6,765 nt of DNA from Candidatus Alistipes excrementipullorum (GCA_019113665.1 DXGW01000171.1:1-6765); one strand, 5' to 3'. Shown: positions 1 through 6,533, counted from the first letter of the stretch. Notes: a model not told the origin generated them from the sequence alone. Made by a program: numbers and translations.

Positions 1-45
1 GACGGAATAATACCGTTTGCCGCTTTTTAATGTCCAAAAAATCGG

Positions 46-71
46 TTGTTATATTAAAAATATTAACTTTG
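46..71 (+). promoter_or_regulatory. Promoter of the GH97 gene (Bacteroidota type)
   Basis: TAACTTTG at 64-71 matches the Bacteroidota -7 consensus TAnnTTTG exactly. The nearest -33-like element is TTG at 46-48, only 15 nt upstream, which is shorter than the usual spacing of about 20 nt, so the -33 part is weak. Transcription would start near 78, giving a leader of about 28 nt before the ATG at 106. No Shine-Dalgarno sequence is visible, as is usual in this phylum. The leader contains AACCTTAAC (90-98), also found in the leader of the phosphofructokinase gene. Confidence 0.6.
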
Positions 72-105
72 TACGACATTTAATTAACCAACCTTAACTT
101 GAAAC

Positions 106-2112
106 ATGAAAAAATTCTTCTCCCTGTTCGCCTTTGTGCTGCTTGCCGTAGCTGCAAAGGCCGAACGAACCTACACGCTTGCATCTCCGGACGGGCATCT
201 GCAGACAACCGTAACCGTGGCCGAAACACTGACTTATGACATCGTGTTTGACGGCCGCCGCATCATGGAGCCGTCGCCTCTGTCGATGACCCTTTCCGAC
301 GGTACCGTGTGGGGTGACAAGGCTGTCGTACGCAAGGCCGTGCGTGGCAATCACTCCGGGACGGTGGCTTCGCCGCTGTACCGCAGCGCTGAAATCGAGG
401 AGTGCTACAATTCGCTGACTCTCCGCATGAAAGGCAACTGGGCCGTGGAGTTCCGCGCCTATGACGACGGTATTGCCTATCGTTTCGTCTCAGAGGCGAA
501 GTCTCCGTTCACGGTTGCGGCCGAAGAGGTGTCCTACCGTTTTCCCGAGGATTTCACGGCTACGGTCCCCTATGTCCGCAAGGGCAAGGACGGCGACTGG
601 AACGCCCAGTTCTTCAATTCGTTCGAGAATACATATACGGTTGCGAAACTTTCCGAACTCAATGCCGGACGCCTGGCATTCCTGCCGTTGATGGTCGACG
701 CCGGTGAGGGTACGAAGGTGTGTGTCACCGAGTCCGACCTGTGCGATTATCCGGGCCTTTACCTCTACAACAGCGACGGCGATACCTCGCTCGAAGGCAT
801 GTTCGCACCCTGCCCCGTGCACGCCGAGGCCGGCGGATACAACCGTATTCAGCGCGTGGTCAAGAAGTATGCACCTCACATTGCCGATATTGACGGAGCA
901 CGCACCTTCCCGTGGCGTGTGGCTGTCGTGGGCAGCGATACCGAGGTTGCGGCCAGCAACCTGAGCTATCTTCTTGCCTCGCCGTCGAAGATCGCCGACA
1001 CGTCGTGGATCAAGCCCGGCAAGGTTGCATGGGACTGGTGGAACGCGTGGAATATCTCCGGCGTCGATTTCCGTGCCGGCATCAATACGCGCACCTATGA
1101 GTATTACATCGACTTTGCGGCGGCGAACGGCATAGAGTACGTGATACTCGATGACGGCTGGGCCGTAGGGCGCGGCGAGGACCTTTTCCAGATCAATCCC
1201 GACGTAGACCTTCAGCATATTGTCGACTACGGGCGCGACAAGGGCGTAGGCATTATACTGTGGGCCGGCTACATGGCCTTCAACCGCGATCTCGAGAAGG
1301 TTTGCAAACACTACTCCGAGATGGGTGTCAAGGGCTTCAAGGTTGACTTCATGGACCATGACGACCAGCAGATGGTCGCATTCAACCACCGCGCGGCCGA
1401 AATGGCGGCCAAATATCACCTCGTGCTCGACCTTCACGGTACGCACAAGCCGGCTGGTCTGAACCGTACGTGGCCCAATATCCTGAACTTCGAGGGCGTA
1501 CACGGTCTCGAACAGATGAAGTGGAGCACCAACGCCGTCGACCAGATGCGCTATGACGCCACGATACCTTTCATACGCCAGGTTGCCGGTCCGATGGACT
1601 ATACGCAGGGGGCGATGCTCAATGCCACGCGGTCGAACTTCCGCCCGTGCCGTTCGGAACCCATGAGCCAGGGCACCCGCTGCCACCAGCTGGCGTTGTA
1701 CGTAGTGCTGGAGTCTCCGTTGAACATGTTGTGCGACTCACCGACCCACTACATGCGCGAGCCCGAATGCACGGAATTCATAGCTGCCGTGCCGACCGTA
1801 TGGGATCAGACATGCATACTCGACGGCCGTGTCGGCGAATACATAGTTACCGCACGCCGCAAGGGGACGACATGGTATGTCGGCGGTATCACCAACTGGG
1901 ACGCCCGCAACCTCGAACTCGACCTTTCGGCCTTGGGCAGCGGTGACTGCAAGGTTACTCTCTTCCGTGACGGTGTGAATGCCGACCGCAAGGCTACGGA
2001 TTATCGCAAGGAGACCTTCGTCGCCCGCAGCGGCGAGCCGGTGAAGGTATCGCTTGCCCCCGGCGGCGGTTTTGCGGCTGTCGTGGAGTTCGTGTCCGGG
2101 GCTGCCGAATAG
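106..2112 (+). CDS. Secreted GH97 glycoside hydrolase, retaining (alpha-galactosidase-like) type
   Basis: This encodes a 668-residue exo-acting glycosidase predicted to remove terminal alpha-linked sugars, most likely galactose, in the periplasm. Residues 1-19 form a type I signal peptide (KKFF, hydrophobic core, AKA before Glu20). The usual GH97 order follows: an N-terminal beta-sandwich (about 22-280), a (beta/alpha)8 barrel (about 295-570, with WDWWN at 309-313 and DDGW at 349-352) and a C-terminal beta-sandwich (about 580-668). The motif KVDF places Asp414 where retaining GH97 enzymes have the nucleophile. FEGVHGLE places Glu463 and Glu469 as calcium ligand and acid/base. The 55-residue spacing and the numbering match, from memory, D415/E470 of Bacteroides thetaiotaomicron BtGH97b. 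Inverting SusB-type enzymes are longer (about 738 aa) and use glutamate bases instead. GH97 also includes beta-L-arabinopyranosidases, so the substrate is inferred. No susC/susD partner lies in the window. The start is the only ATG that gives the signal peptide. Confidence 0.93.
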   Translation: MKKFFSLFAFVLLAVAAKAERTYTLASPDGHLQTTVTVAETLTYDIVFDGRRIMEPSPLSMTLSDGTVWGDKAVVRKAVRGNHSGTVASPLYRSAEIEECYNSLTLRMKGNWAVEFRAYDDGIAYRFVSEAKSPFTVAAEEVSYRFPEDFTATVPYVRKGKDGDWNAQFFNSFENTYTVAKLSELNAGRLAFLPLMVDAGEGTKVCVTESDLCDYPGLYLYNSDGDTSLEGMFAPCPVHAEAGGYNRIQRVVKKYAPHIADIDGARTFPWRVAVVGSDTEVAASNLSYLLASPSKIADTSWIKPGKVAWDWWNAWNISGVDFRAGINTRTYEYYIDFAAANGIEYVILDDGWAVGRGEDLFQINPDVDLQHIVDYGRDKGVGIILWAGYMAFNRDLEKVCKHYSEMGVKGFKVDFMDHDDQQMVAFNHRAAEMAAKYHLVLDLHGTHKPAGLNRTWPNILNFEGVHGLEQMKWSTNAVDQMRYDATIPFIRQVAGPMDYTQGAMLNATRSNFRPCRSEPMSQGTRCHQLALYVVLESPLNMLCDSPTHYMREPECTEFIAAVPTVWDQTCILDGRVGEYIVTARRKGTTWYVGGITNWDARNLELDLSALGSGDCKVTLFRDGVNADRKATDYRKETFVARSGEPVKVSLAPGGGFAAVVEFVSGAAE

Positions 2113-2130
2113 GTCTCGGGTGCAAACGGT

Positions 2131-2170
2131 AAAAAAAAGAGGTTTCCGACACGTCGGAAACCTCTTTTTT
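2131..2170. terminator. Bidirectional intrinsic terminator between convergent genes
   Basis: A perfect inverted repeat, GAGGTTTCCGAC (2139-2150) and GTCGGAAACCTC (2153-2164), is flanked by eight A (2131-2138) and six T (2165-2170). It therefore reads as stem plus U-tract on either strand. It lies 18 nt after the GH97 stop and 17 nt beyond the phosphofructokinase stop, so it should end both convergent transcripts. Confidence 0.92.
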
Positions 2171-2187
2171 CATGCAATATCGCGCTG

Positions 2188-3420
2188 TTACCAGTTGAGG
2201 ATCTTGCGGAAGTCGTAAGCCTCGGGATTTGCAACGTATGCCTTTGCGGCCTCGTAGTCCTCCGGGGTGATGTAGTGCATCAGGTTGTTGATTACCTGCT
2301 GTATCTTGTCCGACTCGATGTTGACCAGACGGGGCGGAATTTTGCCGGTCGTCGGATCCTGAAGGTCCTTCAGGTAGAGGGGCGATACGAAACCGTCCTG
2401 GCTGATGTAAACCATGCAGCCGGTCTTGCCCTCGCTGAAGAGCTTGTAGACGCCCATGCCCAGTTCCGAGCAGTATACGAGGTCGTATGCGATCGGGGTC
2501 TGGCAGCGAACCTCGTAACCGATTTCTACCGGACGTGACTTGACCTTGATACCCAGTTCCTTGAGCTTCTTTTCGAGCAGCTCGTTGAAGATGTGGGCCT
2601 TCGAAACCTTGCCGAGTTCGGGGTGTCCGTGCTCGTCATAGGTGAAGTGAATGCCCGAGTTCTTGATCTCCTCGTCGCTCAATGCGTGGAACACGCCTTC
2701 CGAGATCATTGCAACACCATACTCGATGCCCATGATCTTGCGCTTGATGATTGACGAAACCACGAGGTTTACGATCTTCTCGACCGTGATTTCGGTCTTG
2801 TTGAACATCTCGGGGATTACGATCATCGGGTAGTGGCAGGCCGAACCTATGCCGAATGCGAGGTGGCCGGCCGAACGTCCCATGGCTGCAACCACGAACC
2901 AGTTGGCCGAGGTGCGGGCGTCGTTGTAGACGGCGCGGCCGATAACCGTACCGCCCTCCTTTGCCGACTGGTAGCCGAACGTGGGCGAACCTGCCGGGAG
3001 CGGGAGGTCATTGTCGATGGTCTTGGGGACGTGAATGTTTGCGATGGGGTATTTTTTAGCCTCAAGGAACTTTGCGATGCGGTTTGCGGTCGAAGCGGTA
3101 TCGTCACCGCCTACTGTTACGAGCAGTTTGACGTTGTTCTCCTTGAAGAAGGTGAGGTTGAAGTTCTCCTCGAAATCCTTGTCGGTGGGCTTGAAACGGC
3201 TCATCGTGAGATAGGAACCTCCCTGGTTGAAGATGTAGTCCGCTTTTGCGAAGTCGAGATCCTCGTGCTTGGGCGCGGGATTGAACAGACCCGAATAGCC
3301 GTAGTGCAGACCGATTACGCGATATCCTTTGGCAAGGAATGTCTTGGCAACGCTGCCGACAACCGTATTCATGCCGGGTGCCGGTCCACCGCCGGTGAGA
3401 ATTGCAATAGCCTCTTTCAT
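2188..3420 (-). CDS. pfp: Pyrophosphate-type 6-phosphofructokinase (PFK family A)
   Basis: This 410-residue cytoplasmic glycolytic enzyme phosphorylates fructose 6-phosphate to the 1,6-bisphosphate. The N-terminal loop GGGPAPGMN (10-18) is the phosphoryl-donor loop of the PFK superfamily. GGDD at 104-107 carries Asp107, where ATP enzymes have Gly (GGDGS). PKTIDND at 132-138 carries Lys133, where ATP enzymes usually have Gly (PGTIDND). These two changes are the established signature of pyrophosphate-dependent PFK; Asp136 and Asp138 belong to the catalytic loop. MGR at 180-182 and GYEVR at 301-305 contribute sugar-phosphate contacts. With PPi the reaction is near equilibrium and may serve glycolysis and gluconeogenesis. 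The length fits the roughly 400-residue PPi clade rather than the 320-residue E. coli PfkA type. The ATG at 3418-3420 starts directly at the conserved first beta strand (KEAIAILTGG). It has its own divergent promoter and shares the terminator at 2131-2170. Donor preference is inferred from residues. Confidence 0.93.
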   Translation of the reverse strand: MKEAIAILTGGGPAPGMNTVVGSVAKTFLAKGYRVIGLHYGYSGLFNPAPKHEDLDFAKADYIFNQGGSYLTMSRFKPTDKDFEENFNLTFFKENNVKLLVTVGGDDTASTANRIAKFLEAKKYPIANIHVPKTIDNDLPLPAGSPTFGYQSAKEGGTVIGRAVYNDARTSANWFVVAAMGRSAGHLAFGIGSACHYPMIVIPEMFNKTEITVEKIVNLVVSSIIKRKIMGIEYGVAMISEGVFHALSDEEIKNSGIHFTYDEHGHPELGKVSKAHIFNELLEKKLKELGIKVKSRPVEIGYEVRCQTPIAYDLVYCSELGMGVYKLFSEGKTGCMVYISQDGFVSPLYLKDLQDPTTGKIPPRLVNIESDKIQQVINNLMHYITPEDYEAAKAYVANPEAYDFRKILNW

Positions 3421-3465
3421 TGTATTTGCGGTTTATGTTAAGGTTAAAAATAGAATTTTCCGTCG

Positions 3466-3473
3466 CAAAGGTA
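3466..3473 (-). promoter_or_regulatory. -7 box of the phosphofructokinase promoter
   Basis: Read on the minus strand, this is TACCTTTG, an exact TAnnTTTG match. It predicts a transcript start near 3459 and a leader of about 40 nt before the ATG at 3420. The leader carries AACCTTAAC (3445-3437 on the minus strand). No convincing TTTG -33 element is seen about 20 nt upstream. Confidence 0.55.
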
Positions 3474-3560
3474 AGAAAAATTAGTGATGGTTGAATAATG
3501 TTCCCGAAAAATGAGCATCATGCCGCCATATTGCGACGGCGTGGAGTTGTGTGCGCACTC

Positions 3561-3589
3561 CGGACTCGACTCTCCGAAAGTCGTGTCCG
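3561..3589. promoter_or_regulatory. Imperfect inverted repeat, candidate operator for the steroid operon
   Basis: The arms CGGACTCGACT (3561-3571) and AGTCGTGTCCG (3579-3589) are complementary over 11 positions with one central mismatch, separated by 7 nt (CTCCGAA). The element lies in the divergent non-coding region, 88 nt upstream of the -7 box of the reductase operon and 88 nt upstream of the phosphofructokinase -7 box. It has no T-tract, so it is not a terminator. The spacing of the half-sites is compatible with binding of a dimeric regulator. An 8-bp palindrome, GTGCGCAC (3551-3558), lies just beside it. No regulator gene is present in the window, so the function is inferred. Confidence 0.35.
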
Positions 3590-3650
3590 ATGTCCTAAAA
3601 GGGCGATCCGGCGTGACGGTTCTGCGAAAAAGAGTGCTGCAGAGGCCTGC

Positions 3651-3684
3651 CTTGTGTGTCATTTGCGAAAAAACACTATCTTTG
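3651..3684 (+). promoter_or_regulatory. Promoter of the three-gene reductase operon
   Basis: TATCTTTG at 3677-3684 is an exact TAnnTTTG -7 box. CTTG at 3651-3654 is a possible -33 element, 22 nt upstream. Transcription would begin near 3690, leaving a leader of about 26 nt to the ATG at 3716. This placement decides the start of the first gene: an in-frame ATG at 3656 lies upstream of the predicted transcript start and cannot be used from this promoter. Confidence 0.65.
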
Positions 3685-3715
3685 TGAGGATTTTGCAGAA
3701 TTAATTTCTCACAAG

Positions 3716-4477
3716 ATGAGCCTTTTCGATATTTTCCTGATCGTTATGGCGGTGCTTGCCCTCGTGGTATTCATCGCCCTTTACTTTTTCGAGGCCGGTT
3801 ACGGTTATCTTTTCAATCCCAAGTTCGGATTTCCCATACCCAACCGCATCGGGTGGGTGCTGATGGAGTCGCCCGTGTTCATTGCCATGACCATACTGTG
3901 GGCTCTCTCCGACCAGACGTGGGAACCGGCGCCGCTGGCATTGTTCCTGCTTTTCCAGACCCACTATTTCCAGCGTTCGTTCGTCTTCCCGTTCCTCATA
4001 CGCGGCAACTCGAAAATGCCCTTCGGAATCGTGCTCATGGGTATGGTTTTCAACACGCTCAATGCACTGATGCAGGGCGGCTGGATATTCTACGTGGCCC
4101 CGCAGAGCGACTACTATGCCGACTGGTTCTCGAAACCCTATTTCTATGTCGGTGCAGCTGTTTTCCTCTTCGGCTTCATCGTGAACCTGCAGTCCGACTC
4201 CATCATACGCCACCTGCGCAAGCCGGGTGACACCAGACACTACATACCGCGCGGCGGCATGTTCCGCTATGTCTCGTCGGCCAACTATTTCGGCGAGCTG
4301 ATGGAGTGGGTCGGTTTCGCCATCGCATCGTGGTCGTGGGCCGGTGCCGTATTCGCATGGTGGACGTTTGCCAATCTCGCACCCCGGGCCAACTCGCTCT
4401 ACAAACGCTATGCGCAGGAGTTCGGCGAGGAGTTCACTTCGCTCAAACGCAAGAGAATAATTCCATTCATATATTAA
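3716..4477 (+). CDS. Membrane steroid 5-alpha-reductase homologue (3-oxo-5-alpha-steroid 4-dehydrogenase, SRD5A family)
   Basis: This 253-residue integral membrane protein is predicted to use NADPH to reduce the delta4 double bond of a 3-oxo-delta4 steroid or bile acid to the 5-alpha configuration. Hydrophobic segments lie near residues 4-24, 45-64, 72-90, 103-118, 141-157 and 198-220. Residues corresponding to human SRD5A2 are visible: Glu51 in MESP (E57, 3-ketone contact), Tyr84 in THYFQR (Y91), Asn157 and Asp161 in NLQSD (N160/D164), and Asn190, Glu194 and Glu197 in ANYFGELMEW (N193/E197/E200). IPRGGMFRYVS (167-177) and the terminal IIPFIY also match the family closely, as does the length (254 aa in SRD5A2). 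I chose ATG 3716 because the promoter box lies inside the longer frame that begins at 3656 and because the first transmembrane helix follows directly. It is first in the operon, with a 4-nt gap to the next gene. The family also contains enoyl reductases acting on other lipids, so the physiological substrate rests on context. Confidence 0.9.
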   Translation: MSLFDIFLIVMAVLALVVFIALYFFEAGYGYLFNPKFGFPIPNRIGWVLMESPVFIAMTILWALSDQTWEPAPLALFLLFQTHYFQRSFVFPFLIRGNSKMPFGIVLMGMVFNTLNALMQGGWIFYVAPQSDYYADWFSKPYFYVGAAVFLFGFIVNLQSDSIIRHLRKPGDTRHYIPRGGMFRYVSSANYFGELMEWVGFAIASWSWAGAVFAWWTFANLAPRANSLYKRYAQEFGEEFTSLKRKRIIPFIY

Positions 4478-4481
4478 AGTT

Positions 4482-5723
4482 ATGGAGAAAGACCTCAAGG
4501 AGTCGAAACTTTTCACTCCCTATCGCCTCGGCCATGTGACGTTGCGCAACCGCACCATACGTTCGGCCGCATTCGAATCCATGGGCAAGGATTTCGGCCC
4601 CACGCAGCAGCTCAAGGACTATCATGTGAGCGTTGCCCGCGGCGGGGTTGGTATGACCACGCTGGCCTATGCTGCCGTCAACCGCAGCGGCCTGTCGTTC
4701 AACAAGCAGCTGTGGCTGCGTCCCGAGATCGTACCCGGTCTGAAGGACATCACCGACGCCATACATGCCGAAGGTGCTGCCGCCGGCATACAGATAGGCC
4801 ACTGCGGCAACATGACGCACTGGTCGACGGCCGGTTGCTTCCCTGTTGGTGCGTCGACCGGTTTCAACCTCTATTCCCCGACCTTCGTGCGCGGCATGCG
4901 CCGCAGCGAGTGCGTCGAGTTCGCCAAGGATTTCGGACGGGCGGTGTATACGGCTCACGAAGCGGGTTTCGACAGCGTCGAGGTACATGCCGGTCACGGT
5001 TACCTCATTTCGCAGTTCCTGTCGCCCTACACCAACCATCGCCATGATGAGTACGGCGGCTCGCTTGCCAACCGCATGCGTTTCATGAACATGTGCCTTG
5101 AGGAGGTTATGGAGGCTGCCGCGAAGACCGGAACGGCCGTGCTGGTAAAGCACAACATGGAGGACGGTTTCAAGCGCGGCATACAGATTCCCGAGAGCAT
5201 CGAGATAGCCAAGCAGATCGAGAAGTTCGGTGTCGACGGCATCGTGCTGACTTCGGGCTTCGTGTCGAAGGCTCCGATGGCCGTGATGCGCGGGCGCATA
5301 CCGACCAAGACCATGAGTTATTACATGCCGTGGTCGTCGTGGCCGCAGAAGATCGTTGTCAACCTCTTCGGCAACATGATGATCCGCCAGTACGACTTCG
5401 AGGAGTGCTATTTCCTCGAGAATGCGAAGAAGTTCCGTGCCGAGCTGAAGTGCCCGCTGGTGTATGTCGGCGGTCTTATTTCGCGTGCAGGCATCGAGCG
5501 CGTGCTCGACGCCGGTTTCGAGATGGTGCAGATGGCGCGTGCCCTGGTCAACGACCCGGCGTTCGTGAACAAGTTGCGCGATGGCGACATCAATACCCGT
5601 TCGGGTTGCGATCACCGCGACTACTGCATGGCCCGCATGTATTCGGTGGACATGCAGTGCTGCCACAACTGCAAGGAGCATATTCCCGACCGTCTCTGGA
5701 AGGAACTCAACAAAATCAAGTAG
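4482..5723 (+). CDS. Old-yellow-enzyme/BaiCD-like flavin ene-reductase, candidate steroid or bile acid 5-beta-reductase
   Basis: This 413-residue FMN TIM-barrel enzyme of the NADH:flavin oxidoreductase family is predicted to reduce an alkene conjugated to a ketone, plausibly delta4 (5-beta product) or another ring A/B double bond of a 3-oxo steroid. The N-terminal LFTPYRLGHVTLRNR (10-24) is typical. QIGHCGN (104-110) replaces the usual QLxHxGR, with Asn110 in the Arg position. VEVHAGHGYL (166-175) supplies the His169/His172 pair and Tyr174, matching H164/H167/Y169 of YqjM, followed by QFLSP and DEYGGS (189-194). VGG (329-331) and MARALVNDP (351-359) form the FMN phosphate site. Cysteines 376, 382, 393, 394 and 397 replace the canonical CxxCxxxCx11C cluster of dienoyl-CoA reductases; only the spacing from Cys382 to Cys394 is retained. 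The C-terminal FAD/NAD(P) domain of FadH is absent, and the protein ends soon after the cysteines. The gene lies 4 nt after the 5-alpha-reductase gene and 3 nt before the SDR gene. The family is certain; the substrate is inferred. Confidence 0.88.
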   Translation: MEKDLKESKLFTPYRLGHVTLRNRTIRSAAFESMGKDFGPTQQLKDYHVSVARGGVGMTTLAYAAVNRSGLSFNKQLWLRPEIVPGLKDITDAIHAEGAAAGIQIGHCGNMTHWSTAGCFPVGASTGFNLYSPTFVRGMRRSECVEFAKDFGRAVYTAHEAGFDSVEVHAGHGYLISQFLSPYTNHRHDEYGGSLANRMRFMNMCLEEVMEAAAKTGTAVLVKHNMEDGFKRGIQIPESIEIAKQIEKFGVDGIVLTSGFVSKAPMAVMRGRIPTKTMSYYMPWSSWPQKIVVNLFGNMMIRQYDFEECYFLENAKKFRAELKCPLVYVGGLISRAGIERVLDAGFEMVQMARALVNDPAFVNKLRDGDINTRSGCDHRDYCMARMYSVDMQCCHNCKEHIPDRLWKELNKIK

Positions 5724-5726
5724 CCG

Positions 5727-6533
5727 ATGAAGCGCGGAGAGGTTGCAGCCGGATCGAAAACGGCGCTTGTGACGGGTGCTTCGGCGGGTATTGGGCGCTG
5801 TTATGCCCGGCGTCTTGCCGGACTGGGGTACAATCTCGTGATCGTAAGCCGTGACGGAGATCGTCTGAATGAGCTTGCCGACGAGTTGCGCGGTACGTAT
5901 TGTATTTCGGTCATGGTCGTTGTCATGGACCTGGCGCGCGAGCGTGCGGCATACGAGCTGTACGACCTTGTGAAATCCAGGGGTATCGAGGTCGACGTGC
6001 TGGTTAACAATGCCGGCATGTTCTCGTTCCTCGACATACTGAAGACCCCGGCCGAGCGTATATCGCGTTTGCTCCTGCTGCACGACATGACCCTGACGCT
6101 CAACTGCCGCCTGTTCGGTGAGGATATGGCCCGACGCGGTGGCGGCCACATTCTCAACATGTCCTCTTTCTCGATATGGATGCCATTCCCGGGACTGTCG
6201 TTGTACAGCGCCAGCAAGTCCTATGTCAAGAGTTTCTCGGTGGCCTTCTCGAAGGAGGTGCAGGAACTCGGCATAAAATGTACGGCCGTATGTCCGGCGG
6301 GCATAGCTACCGATCTCTACGGCCTGCCGGCGGACTGGCAGCGTTTCGGCGTGAGGATAGGGGTGCTGATGACGGCCGACAGGTGCGCCAAAAAAGGATT
6401 GAGGGCCATGTGGCGCGGGCGCCGCAAGTGTGTGCCCGACTGGTGGAACAAGATATTCATACCGTTCTGTCTGATGATACCATATCCTCTGATGAAACTC
6501 ATACGGCGTTGGACGGCGCGCTTCCAGAAGTGA
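5727..6533 (+). CDS. Short-chain dehydrogenase (DltE/COG0300-like), candidate hydroxysteroid dehydrogenase
   Basis: This 268-residue Rossmann-fold oxidoreductase is predicted to interconvert a ketone and an alcohol, in this context most likely the 3-oxo and 3-hydroxy groups of a steroid or bile acid. TGASAGIG (16-23) binds the dinucleotide, and Arg42 after the second strand favours NADP(H). NNAG is at 94-97. The catalytic tetrad is complete: Asn126, Ser147 (NMSS), Tyr160 and Lys164 (YSASK), with CPAGIATD at 189-196. The tail (about 239-261) is hydrophobic and then basic, and could hold the enzyme at the membrane beside the 5-alpha-reductase; similar tails occur in 17beta-HSD3/12-like and KAR-like SDRs. 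The start is 3 nt after the TAG of the preceding gene, in the same frame, and an intrinsic terminator follows 7 nt after its stop. The position attacked and its stereochemistry (3-alpha, 3-beta, 17 or other) cannot be read from sequence. Confidence 0.88.
   Translation: MKRGEVAAGSKTALVTGASAGIGRCYARRLAGLGYNLVIVSRDGDRLNELADELRGTYCISVMVVVMDLARERAAYELYDLVKSRGIEVDVLVNNAGMFSFLDILKTPAERISRLLLLHDMTLTLNCRLFGEDMARRGGGHILNMSSFSIWMPFPGLSLYSASKSYVKSFSVAFSKEVQELGIKCTAVCPAGIATDLYGLPADWQRFGVRIGVLMTADRCAKKGLRAMWRGRRKCVPDWWNKIFIPFCLMIPYPLMKLIRRWTARFQK

Noticed and set aside
2..16. Short inverted repeat ACGG/CCGT at the left edge
   Set aside because: A 4-bp stem with a 7-nt loop is expected by chance and has no T-tract.
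490..1686. A 398-codon minus-strand frame inside the GH97 gene
   Set aside because: Low-complexity His/Arg/Val-rich antisense shadow of a well-supported gene; no promoter or domain.
2833..3441. A 202-codon plus-strand frame opposite the phosphofructokinase
   Set aside because: Lies over the conserved PFK catalytic motifs read on the minus strand, and its product resembles no family.
3508..3520. ATGA/TCAT mini-palindrome between the divergent promoters
   Set aside because: Only four paired bases; far weaker than the 11-bp repeat at 3561-3589.
3498..3704. A 68-codon plus-strand frame in the divergent intergenic region
   Set aside because: Overlaps the operon promoter and the inverted repeat, has an Arg/Cys-rich product and no sign of a start signal.
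3701..4516. A 271-codon minus-strand frame opposite the 5-alpha-reductase
   Set aside because: Charged, motif-free antisense translation of a transmembrane protein gene; the plus strand matches SRD5A throughout.
5698..5706. AAGGAA as a Shine-Dalgarno site for the SDR gene
   Set aside because: It is more than 20 nt from the ATG and within the preceding coding sequence; Bacteroidota rarely depend on such sites.
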